Shown here: piece after piece, positions 1 to 8,591 of the stretch
Position numbering within the stretch: position 1 is the stretch's first letter
Layout of the letters: every line of letters begins with the position of its first letter
Assembly: GCA_028288025.1 (NCBI GenBank)
Contig: JAQBOM010000013.1
Location: 62,001 to 126,000, forward strand
Source of the DNA: Mucilaginibacter sp.
Lineage (GTDB): Bacteria; Bacteroidota; Bacteroidia; Sphingobacteriales; Sphingobacteriaceae
Reading direction: 5' to 3'
DNA length: 64,000 bases
Position numbers and translations under genes: made by a program
Notes under the pieces: generated by a model
Database searches by the model: none
What the model was told of the DNA's origin: nothing
Seen by the model: only the letters and a program-made list of their open reading frames with translations

Positions 1-116
1 TTGAATAAGCCTAAATAAAATTTGATATTTTGAAGTATGCGAGACGGAGCCGGCCAAATAAAGCCAGGAAATAAAATGAAAGTATTCTATAAGTGGTATG
101 CGTGAAACGTACTAGC

Positions 117-1490
117 CTACTTCTTAGTCGTGTTTAACAACTGAAAGCCAACCAGTTCGTCCCAGCGGGCGCCGGGTGGGTGATAGTATACAAGCAGCTG
201 ATAATCGTTTTCGGTTTCATAATGACTGCCGGTTAAAGCCGTATCATCCGGTTTACCTGTAGCTTTATCCACCCATACATAAGTATAATCATATACGCCC
301 TGTTTCAGCAACTGGGATATGACATACTTTCCGGTGGACGGATCAAAATGCAATTTGCTGTTGTCATCCAGCTTATAATCATTAAATCGTCCAACTATAT
401 ACAAGGCACCGGTAGCAGATGACTTTTTTGTCAGCAATGAAAAATATAGCCTTGTATAATCGGCATCGGTGCGGGGATCGGTGCCGTCCTGATTCAGGAT
501 ATAGAAACTGCCGTTGAGGTCGTACTGTAATGTATAGTTTGGCTGGTTCCGGTCGGCGTCGGTTAATAACAGTATGGTATTGGCGGTATCGCGGTAAATA
601 TGGGCTATATGCTCCGAATTCAGTTTAAGGCTTCGGGTATCAAAATGCAGGAATTCATTCCCGCCCGGGAAATCATTCATATTTACATCGTTATAGATCA
701 GCTGCGAACCGCGGATATAAGTAGGTTGGGTATTCCACTGTCCGGTTTCGCTACGGGCGTTTTGCATGATCAGCACACGAATGTCAGCCCCGGGATTTTG
801 AACCCGCAGGCTGCCGTAATTAAGGGTGAAATTTACCTTTTGATTGGTTTGTCTTGTCGACACATCATTTGAGGGTACTATTTCGGCAGCTATTGAAATT
901 TGCGGATTAACAACATATAAACGCCTTGTTAGTATCAACTTTGTTGGATCGCTATCCTCGTAAACTTTTAACACATAATTGCCGGCGACTTTTGGCGCAA
1001 TATTCTCATTTGGCAGCTTGAGCTCGTAGTGAGTATATTTTTGAATGGTGCCGGTTGAGTAGCTATAGCCTGTTATTTTATCGTCGGTGTAGTTGTGCAG
1101 GTATTCGGCCGGCGAAAGATTGGATGAGTTCCAGTTGGCATCGCAATGCTCAAGGGTATAATTATAGGTTTGCGTGCCGCCGCGCAGGTTATCGAACGCC
1201 AACAGTACTTTGTCGTTTGACCGTAGTGTAATAATGGGAAAAGAAGCTTGTTTGGCGGTATTGTAAAATTCAACGCTTTTTATTTCGGGGCGGTAGACGG
1301 TGTTATCATAGGATTGCGCAAAGGAGTTGAAGCTAACTATCAATAAGAATACAGCAATCGGCACTTTAAAAAACCACTTGTCATTGCGAGCGACAGCGTG
1401 GCAACCGCGAACTATGCAGGGCCGCCCTGCATAGTTCGCGGTTGCTTCGTCGTTCCTCCTCGCAATGAAATAATTTTTTATATGCGTCAT
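117..1490 (-). CDS. DUF5103 / type IX secretion plug-like protein
   Basis: Exported protein of 457 aa matching the DUF5103 family, known in Bacteroidota as the T9SS plug-type protein. It is probably periplasmic or attached to the outer membrane. A hydrophobic signal segment ([12 protein letters not shown], ending FAQS) sits unusually deep, at residues 43-59. The preceding ~40 residues are odd: about 29 of them (IARRND...VARND) are encoded by an 88-bp palindromic repeat that has landed inside the 5' end of the gene. The ancestral N-terminus was probably MTHIKNYF joined almost directly to KWFFKV. No ATG lies between the repeat and the signal peptide, so the upstream ATG is kept as the start; a GTG at V44 is the only downstream alternative. 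Beta-rich body typical of the family. Family confidence is good; the start is uncertain. Confidence 0.8.
   Translation of the reverse strand: MTHIKNYFIARRNDEATANYAGRPCIVRGCHAVARNDKWFFKVPIAVFLLIVSFNSFAQSYDNTVYRPEIKSVEFYNTAKQASFPIITLRSNDKVLLAFDNLRGGTQTYNYTLEHCDANWNSSNLSPAEYLHNYTDDKITGYSYSTGTIQKYTHYELKLPNENIAPKVAGNYVLKVYEDSDPTKLILTRRLYVVNPQISIAAEIVPSNDVSTRQTNQKVNFTLNYGSLRVQNPGADIRVLIMQNARSETGQWNTQPTYIRGSQLIYNDVNMNDFPGGNEFLHFDTRSLKLNSEHIAHIYRDTANTILLLTDADRNQPNYTLQYDLNGSFYILNQDGTDPRTDADYTRLYFSLLTKKSSATGALYIVGRFNDYKLDDNSKLHFDPSTGKYVISQLLKQGVYDYTYVWVDKATGKPDDTALTGSHYETENDYQLLVYYHPPGARWDELVGFQLLNTTKK
1381..1468. repeat. Palindromic element, GTCATTGCGAG family, inside DUF5103 gene
   Basis: 88 bp with perfect ends (TCATTGCGAG ... 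CTCGCAATGA). After a short unequal spacer comes a second perfect pair (CAACCGCGAACTATGCAGGG and its complement), so the whole element folds into one long hairpin. The same TCATTGCGAG...CAAYCGCGAAC arrangement returns at 52609-52695, and one arm of it at 50494-50518. It lies within the coding region of the DUF5103 gene and is translated in its N-terminus. Confidence 0.85.
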
Positions 1491-1512
1491 TTCTCTTTCA
1501 GAGTAAATTAAC

Positions 1513-1546
1513 CAATTCCGAAATCGAAAATCCGAATTCCGAAATC
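1513..1546. repeat. Degenerate heptamer array (AATTCCG/AAATCCG)
   Basis: Five consecutive 7-nt units read AATTCCG, AAATCGA, AAATCCG, AATTCCG, AAATCCT, filling the gap between the DUF5103 start and the end of the ABC-F gene. Confidence 0.7.
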
Positions 1547-1547
1547 C

Positions 1548-3470
1548 TTATGCTTCTAACTCCATTATCTGGTCAGCTAAAGCCTCCCATTGTAATTGTA
1601 CATGACCCAGCTCCAGTTTCTTCATTTCGTAATTTTTATTGACTTCATTTAGCTTAGGCAGATCATTGTATAACTTATCATCGGCCAACTCTGCTTCCAG
1701 TTGTTTTACGATTTTTTCCAGCGATGCGATCTGTTCTTCCAGCTTAGCCATATCCTGGTTTAGCTTTTTCAGCTGCTGCGATTTATTTTCAGACGGATGC
1801 TTAACTGGTTCAGCCTCTTTTTTCTCTTCCTTTTTAGGCTGCGGAATTGGCGCGGCGGCTTTTGGTTCCAGTTTGCGCTTGGCGTACCAAACGTCGAACT
1901 CGGCATAAGTGCCCGGGTATTGTTTGATTTGTTGGTCCTCAATAAACCATATTTTGTTGGCGACGTTATCGAGGAAATAACGGTCGTGCGAAACCACGAT
2001 AAACGTTCCTTCAAACTGCTCCAGCGCCTGTATCAATATGTTCACCGATTGAATATCCAGGTGGTTGGTGGGCTCATCAAGTATCAGGAAATTGGCGTCC
2101 GCGGTAAGCGCCTTTGCCAAAGCCACCCTTGATTTTTCGCCCCCGGATAATACTTTTATCTTTTTAAATACATCATCGCCCGTAAACAGGAACGAACCCA
2201 ATATGGACCGCAACTCGGTTTCGGTATGCTTTGGCGCGAACGACTGCAGTTCCTGCAGGGCTGTGCTTTCCAGGTGCAAGGCTTCCAGCTGGTGCTGGGC
2301 AAAAAAAGTTTCGGTTACGTTATGGCCAGTAACCATTTTGCCTTCAAAATCTTTATCGGCGTCGGCAATTATGCGCAGCAGGGTTGATTTACCTTTGCCG
2401 TTGGCGCCGATCAACGCTATTTTATCTCCTTTTTCAATTACCGCTTCAGCATTTGATAAAATATCGATGGCCGGATATTTTTTGGTGATGTTCTCCAGCG
2501 TTACCACGTGCCTGCCAGATTGCTTGGAGAAACGGAAGCTGAAGTTCACCGACGGGTTATCGTCATCCACATCATCCACACGCTCCAGCTTGTCCAAAGC
2601 TTTGATACGCGATTGAGCCATTTTAGCCTTGGATGCTTTCGCCCGGAAACGCTCGATCAAACGCTCTTCCTGCTTTATTTTCGACTGCTGGTTTTTAAAT
2701 TCACCGCGTTGGATATCTTCGCGCTGAGCCTTTTCTTCCAGGTAGAAAGAATAATTCCCGGCGTAAACGGTGAGCTTGCCTTTACGTGATTCAACCGTAC
2801 GGTTGATCACCTTATCCAAAAACCACCTATCGTGCGATACGATAACCACTGCGCCTTCAAAGGCTTTCAGATAATCTTCCAGCCATTGTATCGACGGTAA
2901 GTCAAGGTGGTTGGTAGGCTCATCCAATAATAAGATGTCAGGAGCTTGTAAAAGTATCTTGGCCAGCATCACGCGCATGCGCCAACCGCCCGAAAACTCG
3001 CTCAACTTGCGATGTGTATCCGGTTCGGTGAATCCCAAACCGGCTAAAATTTCGTGTGCTTTGTATTCGATGTTGTAACCGTCCAGTAACTCAAACTCAT
3101 GCTGTTTGTCGCTTAGCTTGTGCAGCAGGTCCTCGGTATAATCGGTCTCCAGCTTTTTAAGCAGGCTTTCTATTTCATCATGCAGCTGGTTCTGTCGCTC
3201 GAAAGCTTCCATGGCCACATGCAGTATATTTTTATCAGACGAGTACGAGAGCAGGTCCTGGTTAAGGTAGCCGATGGTCAGGTCCTTAGCCATGGATATG
3301 GTGCCCGAAGTAGGCGTATAATCGCCGACTATAATTTTTAAAAGGGTAGTTTTTCCAGTACCATTGGCGCCGATAAGGCCAATTTTTTCACCGGGTTTTA
3401 TATGCCAGTTAGCTTCATCGTATAATGCCCGCGCACCAATCTCAAACGTAAGGTTATTTATAGCTATCAT
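1548..3470 (-). CDS. ABC-F family ATPase
   Basis: Soluble protein with two ATP-binding cassettes and no membrane domain, the ABC-F plan (ribosome-associated translation factors such as Uup, EttA, YdiF; some members give antibiotic resistance). Cassette 1 has Walker A GANGTGKTT, FSGGW signature and LLLDEPTNHLD. Cassette 2 has GANGKGKST, LSGGEKSR and LILDEPTNHLD. A charged linker and a C-terminal lysine/glutamate-rich coiled coil (about the last 90 residues) point to a Uup/YdiF-like subtype. The ORF track starts 32 codons earlier; those residues come from the AGGNNAA heptamer repeat region and do not resemble the family. The ATG at 3470 gives the usual MIAINNLTFEIG start, 7 nt after a TATCTTTG promoter box. 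The exact cellular role cannot be read from sequence. Confidence 0.92.
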   Translation of the reverse strand: MIAINNLTFEIGARALYDEANWHIKPGEKIGLIGANGTGKTTLLKIIVGDYTPTSGTISMAKDLTIGYLNQDLLSYSSDKNILHVAMEAFERQNQLHDEIESLLKKLETDYTEDLLHKLSDKQHEFELLDGYNIEYKAHEILAGLGFTEPDTHRKLSEFSGGWRMRVMLAKILLQAPDILLLDEPTNHLDLPSIQWLEDYLKAFEGAVVIVSHDRWFLDKVINRTVESRKGKLTVYAGNYSFYLEEKAQREDIQRGEFKNQQSKIKQEERLIERFRAKASKAKMAQSRIKALDKLERVDDVDDDNPSVNFSFRFSKQSGRHVVTLENITKKYPAIDILSNAEAVIEKGDKIALIGANGKGKSTLLRIIADADKDFEGKMVTGHNVTETFFAQHQLEALHLESTALQELQSFAPKHTETELRSILGSFLFTGDDVFKKIKVLSGGEKSRVALAKALTADANFLILDEPTNHLDIQSVNILIQALEQFEGTFIVVSHDRYFLDNVANKIWFIEDQQIKQYPGTYAEFDVWYAKRKLEPKAAAPIPQPKKEEKKEAEPVKHPSENKSQQLKKLNQDMAKLEEQIASLEKIVKQLEAELADDKLYNDLPKLNEVNKNYEMKKLELGHVQLQWEALADQIMELEA

Positions 3471-3477
3471 TTGCGCG

Positions 3478-3485
3478 CAAAGATA
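3478..3485 (-). promoter_or_regulatory. -7 box TATCTTTG of the ABC-F gene
   Basis: TATCTTTG fits the Bacteroidota sigma-A -7 consensus TAnnTTTG. It ends 7 nt before the chosen ATG, so the transcript would be nearly leaderless. This also argues against the longer ORF. No clear -33 TTTG is present. Confidence 0.55.
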
Positions 3486-3493
3486 CGGATTTG

Positions 3494-3528
3494 AGGCGAA
3501 AGGATAAAGGCTAAAGGTGAAGGGTTTG
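3494..3528. repeat. Heptamer array AGGNNAA
   Basis: Units AGGCGAA, AGGATAA, AGGCTAA, AGGTGAA, GGGTTTG in strict 7-nt register. It is the reverse complement of the TTCACCT-type arrays at 12971 and 39172. Confidence 0.75.
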
Positions 3529-3554
3529 GTGTGAAAGTCCGGAAGAATTCTGCC

Positions 3555-3602
3555 ATGAACTATCAACTATGAACCATGAACCGGAGTTATGAACCATGAA
3601 CC
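3555..3602. repeat. Heptamer array ATGAACC/ATGAACT
   Basis: ATGAACT, ATCAACT, ATGAACC, ATGAACC, a diverged unit, then ATGAACC again, directly before the pyrD promoter. A second, unrelated heptamer family lies only 27 bp upstream. Confidence 0.75.
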
Positions 3603-3609
3603 AAAAAAA

Positions 3610-3617
3610 CTAACTTC
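3610..3617 (+). promoter_or_regulatory. Possible -7 box TAACTTCG of pyrD
   Basis: TAACTTCG differs from TAnnTTTG at one position and ends 6 nt before the pyrD ATG, similar to the spacing at the ABC-F gene. Confidence 0.4.
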
Positions 3618-3623
3618 GCAACC

Positions 3624-4661
3624 ATGTATTTTTTGATAAAGCCACTGCTTTTTGAGTTCGATCCCGAAAAGGTACATCACTTTGTTACCGCGAATTTGAA
3701 ACGTGTTAATCGCTTCCCCGGCGGACAGGCTTTAAGCCGCTCGTTGTGGGGTTTGGATGATCAGCGGTTGGAAAGGAACGTATTTGGACTGCGTTTTAAA
3801 AACCCAGTAGGGCTGGCGGCGGGCTTTGATAAAAATGCCGAAATGATGGGCGAAATGGCCAACCTGGGCTTTGGTTTTGTTGAGGTGGGCACCGTGACGC
3901 CCCTGCCACAACCGGGAAACGCTAAGCCAAGAATGTTCAGGTTGCCGGAAGATGGTGGGCTGATCAACCGCATGGGTTTTAATAATGACGGGGTGGAAAT
4001 GGTGGCTGAACGCATTGCCGCATTTCGTGCTAAAGGAGATTATAAACAACTGATCATCGGTGGCAACATCGGCAAAAATAAAGTTACACCCAATGAGGAT
4101 GCGGTAAGCGATTACATCAAATGCTTCGACCGTTTATTTGATGTGGTAGACTACTTTGTAGTGAACGTGAGTTCGCCCAATACGCCCGGCCTGCGCGAGC
4201 TGCAGGAAAAGGAGCCGCTCATGCAATTGTTGGGCACGTTGCAGCAACGCAATTCAAAAAACGGCATCAGCAGGCCCATCTTACTAAAAATAGCGCCCGA
4301 CCTGACCGACGAACAGCTTGATGATATTGTAGATATTGTGCAGCAAACCGGTATTGCCGGGATAATCGCTACCAATACCACCATCAGCCGGGAAGGCCTG
4401 GTATCAAAGGACGAATTAAAAAATGAAACAGGCGGTTTGAGCGGCAAGCCTTTAACTAAGCGTTCCACTGAAGTGATCTGTTATCTTGCAAAAAAATCTA
4501 AAGGGGCTTTCCCTATTATCGGTGTCGGCGGTATACATTCCGGAGAAGACGCGGTGGAAAAGTTAAAAGCCGGAGCCTCGCTGGTACAGCTTTACACCGG
4601 CTTTATTTACGAAGGGCCGGGGCTGATAAAGCGGATCAACAAGAAGATATTATCCTTGTAA
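3624..4661 (+). CDS. pyrD: Dihydroorotate dehydrogenase (quinone), class 2
   Basis: Oxidises dihydroorotate to orotate in pyrimidine synthesis, passing electrons through FMN to the quinone pool at the inner membrane face. Its 345 aa fits class 2. The N-terminal amphipathic segment ([18 protein letters not shown]) is the usual membrane/quinone-entry helix. The catalytic serine lies in [11 protein letters not shown] near residue 180, and [11 protein letters not shown] plus the C-terminal YTGFIYEGP form the FMN phosphate site. Start ATG at 3624 gives the canonical [11 protein letters not shown]-terminus. It is transcribed alone; the 4664-4686 palindrome follows its stop codon. Confidence 0.96.
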   Translation: MYFLIKPLLFEFDPEKVHHFVTANLKRVNRFPGGQALSRSLWGLDDQRLERNVFGLRFKNPVGLAAGFDKNAEMMGEMANLGFGFVEVGTVTPLPQPGNAKPRMFRLPEDGGLINRMGFNNDGVEMVAERIAAFRAKGDYKQLIIGGNIGKNKVTPNEDAVSDYIKCFDRLFDVVDYFVVNVSSPNTPGLRELQEKEPLMQLLGTLQQRNSKNGISRPILLKIAPDLTDEQLDDIVDIVQQTGIAGIIATNTTISREGLVSKDELKNETGGLSGKPLTKRSTEVICYLAKKSKGAFPIIGVGGIHSGEDAVEKLKAGASLVQLYTGFIYEGPGLIKRINKKILSL

Positions 4662-4663
4662 TC

Positions 4664-4686
4664 GTAGAGACGCAATGCGTCTCTAC
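4664..4686. repeat. 23-bp perfect palindrome downstream of pyrD
   Basis: GTAGAGACGCA, one central A, then TGCGTCTCTAC: 11-bp arms with a single-base centre. It has no T run, so it is better read as a short palindromic repeat than a classical terminator. Confidence 0.6.
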
Positions 4687-4710
4687 CGGTGTACAAAAAA
4701 GTTTACCCAT

Positions 4711-4746
4711 AAAAAAATCCTGCCGGTTTTGCAACCAGCAGGATTT
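4711..4746 (-). terminator. Terminator of the 58-aa gene
   Basis: Reading the minus strand, AAATCCTGC ... GCAGGATTT forms a stem followed by a run of seven T. It lies about 40 bp after the stop of the small gene, and may also stop pyrD transcripts from the other side. Confidence 0.7.
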
Positions 4747-4785
4747 GGAATATCATTTTTGCAATCTTTTAGCCCTTCGGGTAAA

Positions 4786-4962
4786 TTATTTTGCGGCGGC
4801 TGCTTTTGATAAAGCAGCGTTGTTGATAGCTATCTGGTTGTTCTTTTTCTCAGCTGAACGGCTACCGGCTTCCAGGTTAGTGGCAAGCTTTAAAAATTGC
4901 ACTTCTAACCTCGAAGTGGTTTTGTTTTTTCTATCTTTTCTTTTTAAACGAGTAACGCCCAT
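4786..4962 (-). CDS. Small basic conserved protein, 58 aa
   Basis: A real gene too short for the ORF track. Translation begins MGVTRLKRKDRKNK, continues through VQFLKLATNLEAG and ends in an Ala/Lys-rich tail (LSKAAAAK). The first 16 residues are strongly basic and the rest is probably helical. It recalls small lysine-rich proteins kept in Sphingobacteria, but I cannot give a function; RNA or ribosome binding is a guess from charge alone. It starts 30 nt after the tRNA-Cys gene on the same strand and is followed by a good terminator, so tRNA and mRNA may share a transcript. Clean start, stop and terminator support a real gene. Confidence 0.75.
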   Translation of the reverse strand: MGVTRLKRKDRKNKTTSRLEVQFLKLATNLEAGSRSAEKKNNQIAINNAALSKAAAAK

Positions 4963-4992
4963 GGTATTATAGTTTTAATGTTTTAATTCTCG

Positions 4993-5063
4993 AGGTCGGG
5001 AGCGGATTCGAACCGCTGTAAAAGGTTTTGCAGACCTCTGCCTAGCCACTCGGCCACCCGACC
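4993..5063 (-). tRNA. tRNA-Cys (GCA)
   Basis: The 71-nt cloverleaf reads on the minus strand: acceptor GGTCGGG/CCCGACC, D arm GCC...GGC, anticodon loop CTGCAAA with anticodon GCA, T arm AGCGG-TTCGAAT-CCGCT and discriminator T73, as expected for bacterial tRNA-Cys. CCA is not encoded. All stems pair, apart from one G-T wobble in the anticodon stem. Confidence 0.95.
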
Positions 5064-5110
5064 AATTTTCAAGGTTGCAAAAATAGCAATAATTTGTTGG
5101 CTGCCAACAT

Positions 5111-5860
5111 TTATTTGAATGATTTTCTGACTACCTCCGAACAAAACAAAGCCGTAGCAATGGCTACGTTTAACGATTCGGCATTTCCCTTTCGCGGTAT
5201 TGTTACCGCTTTACTGATCAGTTTCGCTACATCCGGCCTCAAACCGCTGCCTTCGTTGCCCATTATAATTAAGCCTTCCGGGCCAAAATCGGTATCGTAA
5301 ATGTTTTCGCCATCCAGCATTGCGGCAAAAATAGGGAGGCCGATTTGTTGTAAAATGGCGGGCAAATCAGCATAATGTACATTTATCCGCGAAAGCGAGC
5401 CCATACTGGCCTGTACTACCTTTGGGTTATAAACATCAACCGTATCGTCGGAGCAAATGATATGCTGCATGCCAAACCAGTCGGCGGTGCGGATGATGGT
5501 ACCCATATTGCCGGGGTCCTGTATCCCATCTAAAACTAACGAGAACTTTTGCTTCAGCTGTGTGTTATCCAACGCGGGCCAAACCGGTATTTTGACCATG
5601 GCAATAACCTGCTGCGGCGTTTTCAAACTGCTGACTTTTTCCATGTCTGTAACTGAAATTTCAGTTATATTTATTTTTTGGGATAATTTCAGCACTTTTG
5701 GGTCAAAAGACGCCGTATGGTAGATAGCCCCGATCTGGTAAGCGGAATGAATAAATTCAATGACTGATTTTAAACCTTCAACCAAAAATAAACTCTGTTG
5801 GGTACGATCTTTTTTATTTTGTAAGGACCTAAGTAAACTGATTTGAGATTTTGAAAGCAT
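5111..5860 (-). CDS. TrmH/SpoU family RNA 2'-O-methyltransferase
   Basis: SPOUT-fold methyltransferase using S-adenosylmethionine to methylate a ribose in rRNA or tRNA. The 249 aa begin with a short substrate-binding domain (FLVEGLKSVIEF). The three SPOUT motifs follow: LDGIQDPGNMGTIIRTADWFG near residue 110, IIMGNEGSGLRPDV near 200, and IPRKGNAESLNVAIATA near 220. These form the knotted cofactor site, with Asn/Arg of motif 1 in catalysis. Closest in plan to RlmB/TrmH-like YsgA proteins; the target nucleotide cannot be told. Its start codon overlaps the divergent 5851 gene by 10 bp, an unusually tight divergent arrangement. Confidence 0.9.
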   Translation of the reverse strand: MLSKSQISLLRSLQNKKDRTQQSLFLVEGLKSVIEFIHSAYQIGAIYHTASFDPKVLKLSQKINITEISVTDMEKVSSLKTPQQVIAMVKIPVWPALDNTQLKQKFSLVLDGIQDPGNMGTIIRTADWFGMQHIICSDDTVDVYNPKVVQASMGSLSRINVHYADLPAILQQIGLPIFAAMLDGENIYDTDFGPEGLIIMGNEGSGLRPDVAKLISKAVTIPRKGNAESLNVAIATALFCSEVVRKSFK

Positions 5861-8238
5861 ATAGTAAACCCGGTTATTACCGCCTTACAATATTAAGTAT
5901 TATCCTGCTCATTCTGGTTTCGGGCTGCAGTTTAACGCGGGGCATTAAGAACAACCAGGCGCTGGTGCGTAAAATTACCATGAAAGGCATGGACGAAGAT
6001 TATGCCGAAGCCGCGGTGAACTACGTCGACAAGGAGCAGCAGCCAAACAACTGGCTCAACCTTCAATTTTATTATGCGTTTAGCAACAAGGGTAAAAGAA
6101 GCATCGGCGAAGCCCCCCGGATACTGGACAGCAACCTGGTGGAGTTTTCGCGGCTGCAGATCGAAAAGTTCCTGCGCAGCAGGGGGTACCTGAAAGCAAG
6201 GGTAGTGGACACCGTCAATATCAAAAAGAAACGGGCCGAACTGGTTTTTACGGCGGTGGAGGGCCCAATGTTTAAGATCCGCACCTTTAAGGATAGTATT
6301 TACGATAAAAAGGTAAAAGAACTGTACCGGGTAAACCGTCCATCGTTTTCGCATGTGAAGCCTGGGGGGCGCTTTGATACCGATAGCCTGGCATTCGACC
6401 GCGACGAGTTTTACCTCATTATGAAACGGCATGGCTATTACGATTTTTACCGCCAGTATATCAATTTTAATTACGACTCCACTTATAACAAAAGCATAGT
6501 AGATGTAACCATGATCATCGATAACCCTATCGGGAAGGCTGCACACCCGGTGTATCGGATCAACAATACACTCATCACTATTACAAACAGCGCCGGCCGC
6601 ACGCCCGGTAAGGAGGATACCCTGCAGGTCGACTCGCAGTATAGGTTTGTCGATTTTTCGCACCGGTTTACGCCGCGCACAGTTACCGACTATATTTTTC
6701 AAAAAAAGGGCGATATCTATAATATCGATAAACAAACACTCACCACCTCGCGGTTGTCGGAGCTCAATGTATTCCGGAATGTGCCCAACCCTACGTACCA
6801 GAAATCGTCCGACAGTACCAACCGCTTAAATATCAAGCTCGACATTGTCCCGATCAAAAAAATGTCAGACAGGGTGGAGGGCGAGTTCCTGTTTAATGCT
6901 GGTCAGTATGGTTACAACCTTGGCAATACCTTTACCAAGCGCGACTTGTTCAAGCAGGCTGCTATTTTACAGATCAAGGCCAACTATAGCGTATTATTTG
7001 ATAACGCGAAAAGCTTAACCAATCCCAATGGTATCGAAAACCAGGATTTCAGGATAGGAGCCAGCCTTATTTATCCGCGGTTGATCACACCGTTCCATCT
7101 TCCTGTTTTGGGGCGGTATGGCATTCCGCATACCACCTTTTCAACCAACTACCAATGGTTTTATCAAAAAAGCCTGGTTACCCGCGAAAGTTTCGTTAAC
7201 TCCATCACCTATGATTTTTTCGAAACCGACCGCAAGCAACACAGCATTACTCCAATCGATATCGAATTTTCGAGAGGCATTATTGATCCAAGCGCGCAGC
7301 GCCTGTTATTGACCGACAACCTCTACGCCTACAGTTATCTAATAGGCCGCACCATTTTTTCGTCGGGCAGCCAGTACACGTTCCAGTATAACGCGATTGA
7401 GCTTAACTCGTACCGCAATTTTATCTATTTCCGCGGCAGTGTTGATGTGGGCGGTAATACTTTGTATTTATTAAGCAGCGTGCTGAATACCCGCAGGGAT
7501 ACGCTTGGCCAGCGTACCATACTTGGCCGCGCATTTGCGCAGTATGCCAAGGGCGAGGTCGACCTGCGCATTTACCGCAGCCTGGGCGGCGAGCGCCAGT
7601 TCATTTTCCGGTTAAATGCCGGCGTGGGCGATCCATACGGCAACAGCAACCAGCTGATATTTGAAAAAGATTTTTATACCGGCGGCGCCAACGATATGCG
7701 CGCCTGGCTGCCCCGCACACTTGGCCCCGGCCAGTTTAACAGGGCCGCTTTTTATGGCCCGCCGGGTGTTAACGGGGTGCCCTCAAAAGGCGACTCCCTG
7801 CGTACACGCCTAAAATACCTCGACCAGTTTGGCGAGGTAAAAGTGATTGCCAATGCCGAGTTCCGGTACAAAATTGTGGATGATTTTTTTGGCTCGAAAT
7901 TAAAGGGCGCTTTATTTATTGATGCCGGTAACGTTTGGCGATTGCATGCACAGCCCGGCCAGCCTAATGTGGAGTTCCGGTTCAATAATATGCTTAATTC
8001 ATCGGCAATGGATATTGGTACCGGTTTGCGGTTTGATCTGGCCTTTTTCGTGTTCCGGCTGGATGCCGCGCTTAAATTTAAGGACCCGCAGTTTAACGGC
8101 TCCGAGCAATGGGTGCTCATCAACCACTTTAATGAACTCTTCCATACCGGGCCGTTTAAAGCCGCCTACCGCGCCAACAACAGCGGCGATACCTATAACT
8201 TTATGCAGCTCAACTTCGGCATAGGAATGCCGTTTTGA
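5851..8238 (+). CDS. Omp85-type (BamA/TamA-like) outer-membrane protein
   Basis: Large 795-aa protein with a lipoprotein-type N-terminus (hydrophobic run then LVSGCS), POTRA-like segments through about residue 330 (VVDTVNIKKKRAELVF; NRLNIKLDIVPI) and a C-terminal surface-antigen barrel ending in NFGIGMPF. Features such as GGANDMRAWLPRTLGPG and GALFIDAGNVW are those of the Omp85 barrel. A role in inserting or exporting outer-membrane proteins is inferred from the family. In this reading frame the start is a TTG at 5851; no ATG precedes the signal sequence, and this start overlaps the divergent methyltransferase start. Omp85 proteins with a lipobox are common in Bacteroidota. It is not evidently BamA itself, since it is short on POTRA domains. 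Confidence 0.85.
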   Translation: MKAYSKPGYYRLTILSIILLILVSGCSLTRGIKNNQALVRKITMKGMDEDYAEAAVNYVDKEQQPNNWLNLQFYYAFSNKGKRSIGEAPRILDSNLVEFSRLQIEKFLRSRGYLKARVVDTVNIKKKRAELVFTAVEGPMFKIRTFKDSIYDKKVKELYRVNRPSFSHVKPGGRFDTDSLAFDRDEFYLIMKRHGYYDFYRQYINFNYDSTYNKSIVDVTMIIDNPIGKAAHPVYRINNTLITITNSAGRTPGKEDTLQVDSQYRFVDFSHRFTPRTVTDYIFQKKGDIYNIDKQTLTTSRLSELNVFRNVPNPTYQKSSDSTNRLNIKLDIVPIKKMSDRVEGEFLFNAGQYGYNLGNTFTKRDLFKQAAILQIKANYSVLFDNAKSLTNPNGIENQDFRIGASLIYPRLITPFHLPVLGRYGIPHTTFSTNYQWFYQKSLVTRESFVNSITYDFFETDRKQHSITPIDIEFSRGIIDPSAQRLLLTDNLYAYSYLIGRTIFSSGSQYTFQYNAIELNSYRNFIYFRGSVDVGGNTLYLLSSVLNTRRDTLGQRTILGRAFAQYAKGEVDLRIYRSLGGERQFIFRLNAGVGDPYGNSNQLIFEKDFYTGGANDMRAWLPRTLGPGQFNRAAFYGPPGVNGVPSKGDSLRTRLKYLDQFGEVKVIANAEFRYKIVDDFFGSKLKGALFIDAGNVWRLHAQPGQPNVEFRFNNMLNSSAMDIGTGLRFDLAFFVFRLDAALKFKDPQFNGSEQWVLINHFNELFHTGPFKAAYRANNSGDTYNFMQLNFGIGMPF

Positions 8239-8249
8239 TTTGAGATTTT

Positions 8250-8338
8250 GTCATCCTGAGCGGAGCGAAGGATCTTCTTCATCATAACAGTACCGGTGGT
8301 TTTACGCGAAGAAGATATTTCACGATGTTCAGGATAAC
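8250..8338. repeat. Palindromic element, TCATCCTGAG family
   Basis: About 89 bp beginning GTCATCCTGAGCGGAGCGAA and ending GTTCAGGATAAC, with an inner inverted pair GATCTTCTTC / GAAGAAGAT. Its length matches the TCATTGCGAG elements although the sequence differs. Confidence 0.65.
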
Positions 8339-8359
8339 AAAGATACGCACATCTGCAAA

Positions 8360-8385
8360 CTGTATCATTTTTGAAAAAGATACAG
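8360..8385. repeat. CTGTATC/GATACAG hairpin, left copy
   Basis: 26 nt: CTGTATC at one end, GATACAG at the other, with TTTTTGAAAAA between. A 27-nt copy in the opposite orientation lies at 10239-10265, so the two bracket the 8.4-10.2 kb island. Confidence 0.7.
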
Positions 8386-8591
8386 TGTCGCGTCCAGAAA
8401 AGTTGTCACTTAATACAAGTGTACCACCCGGTACAGGTGGACACACCTGAACACACCTGGATACAGTTTGTTACCAAATTAATACTTGGTTGTAATTATA
8501 TATGTGATATATAATTGATACTACGTATATCAAACATAAAAATCGGTAACGATATATGAGTTGGGACAAGATAAAAAATATCTACAGGTTA

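Larger units (their letters stand above)
8239..8591. other. Gene-free stretch with repeats
   Basis: About 350 bp with no convincing ORF. It holds a TTTGAGATT-type repeat, a palindromic TCATCCTGAG element, a CTGTATC/GATACAG hairpin, and then a run of short related words around GGTACAGGTGG and ACACACCTGG before the convergent gene. Confidence 0.6.

Noticed and set aside
1-116. Short plus-strand frame ending MKVFYKWYA at about 100-105
   Set aside because: Only 23 codons open after a stop; could be the edge of another gene but nothing supports it.
2065-2616. 183-aa plus-strand ORF inside the ABC-F gene
   Set aside because: Antisense shadow: Ser/Leu-rich low-complexity translation opposite a strongly conserved gene; no start signal.
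3471-3566. N-terminal extension of the ABC-F ORF
   Set aside because: The 32 residues are translated from the AGGNNAA array; a promoter box lies within them and the ATG at 3470 gives the family N-terminus.
5932-6735. 267-aa minus-strand ORF inside the Omp85 gene
   Set aside because: Shadow of a conserved coding region; no recognisable motif.
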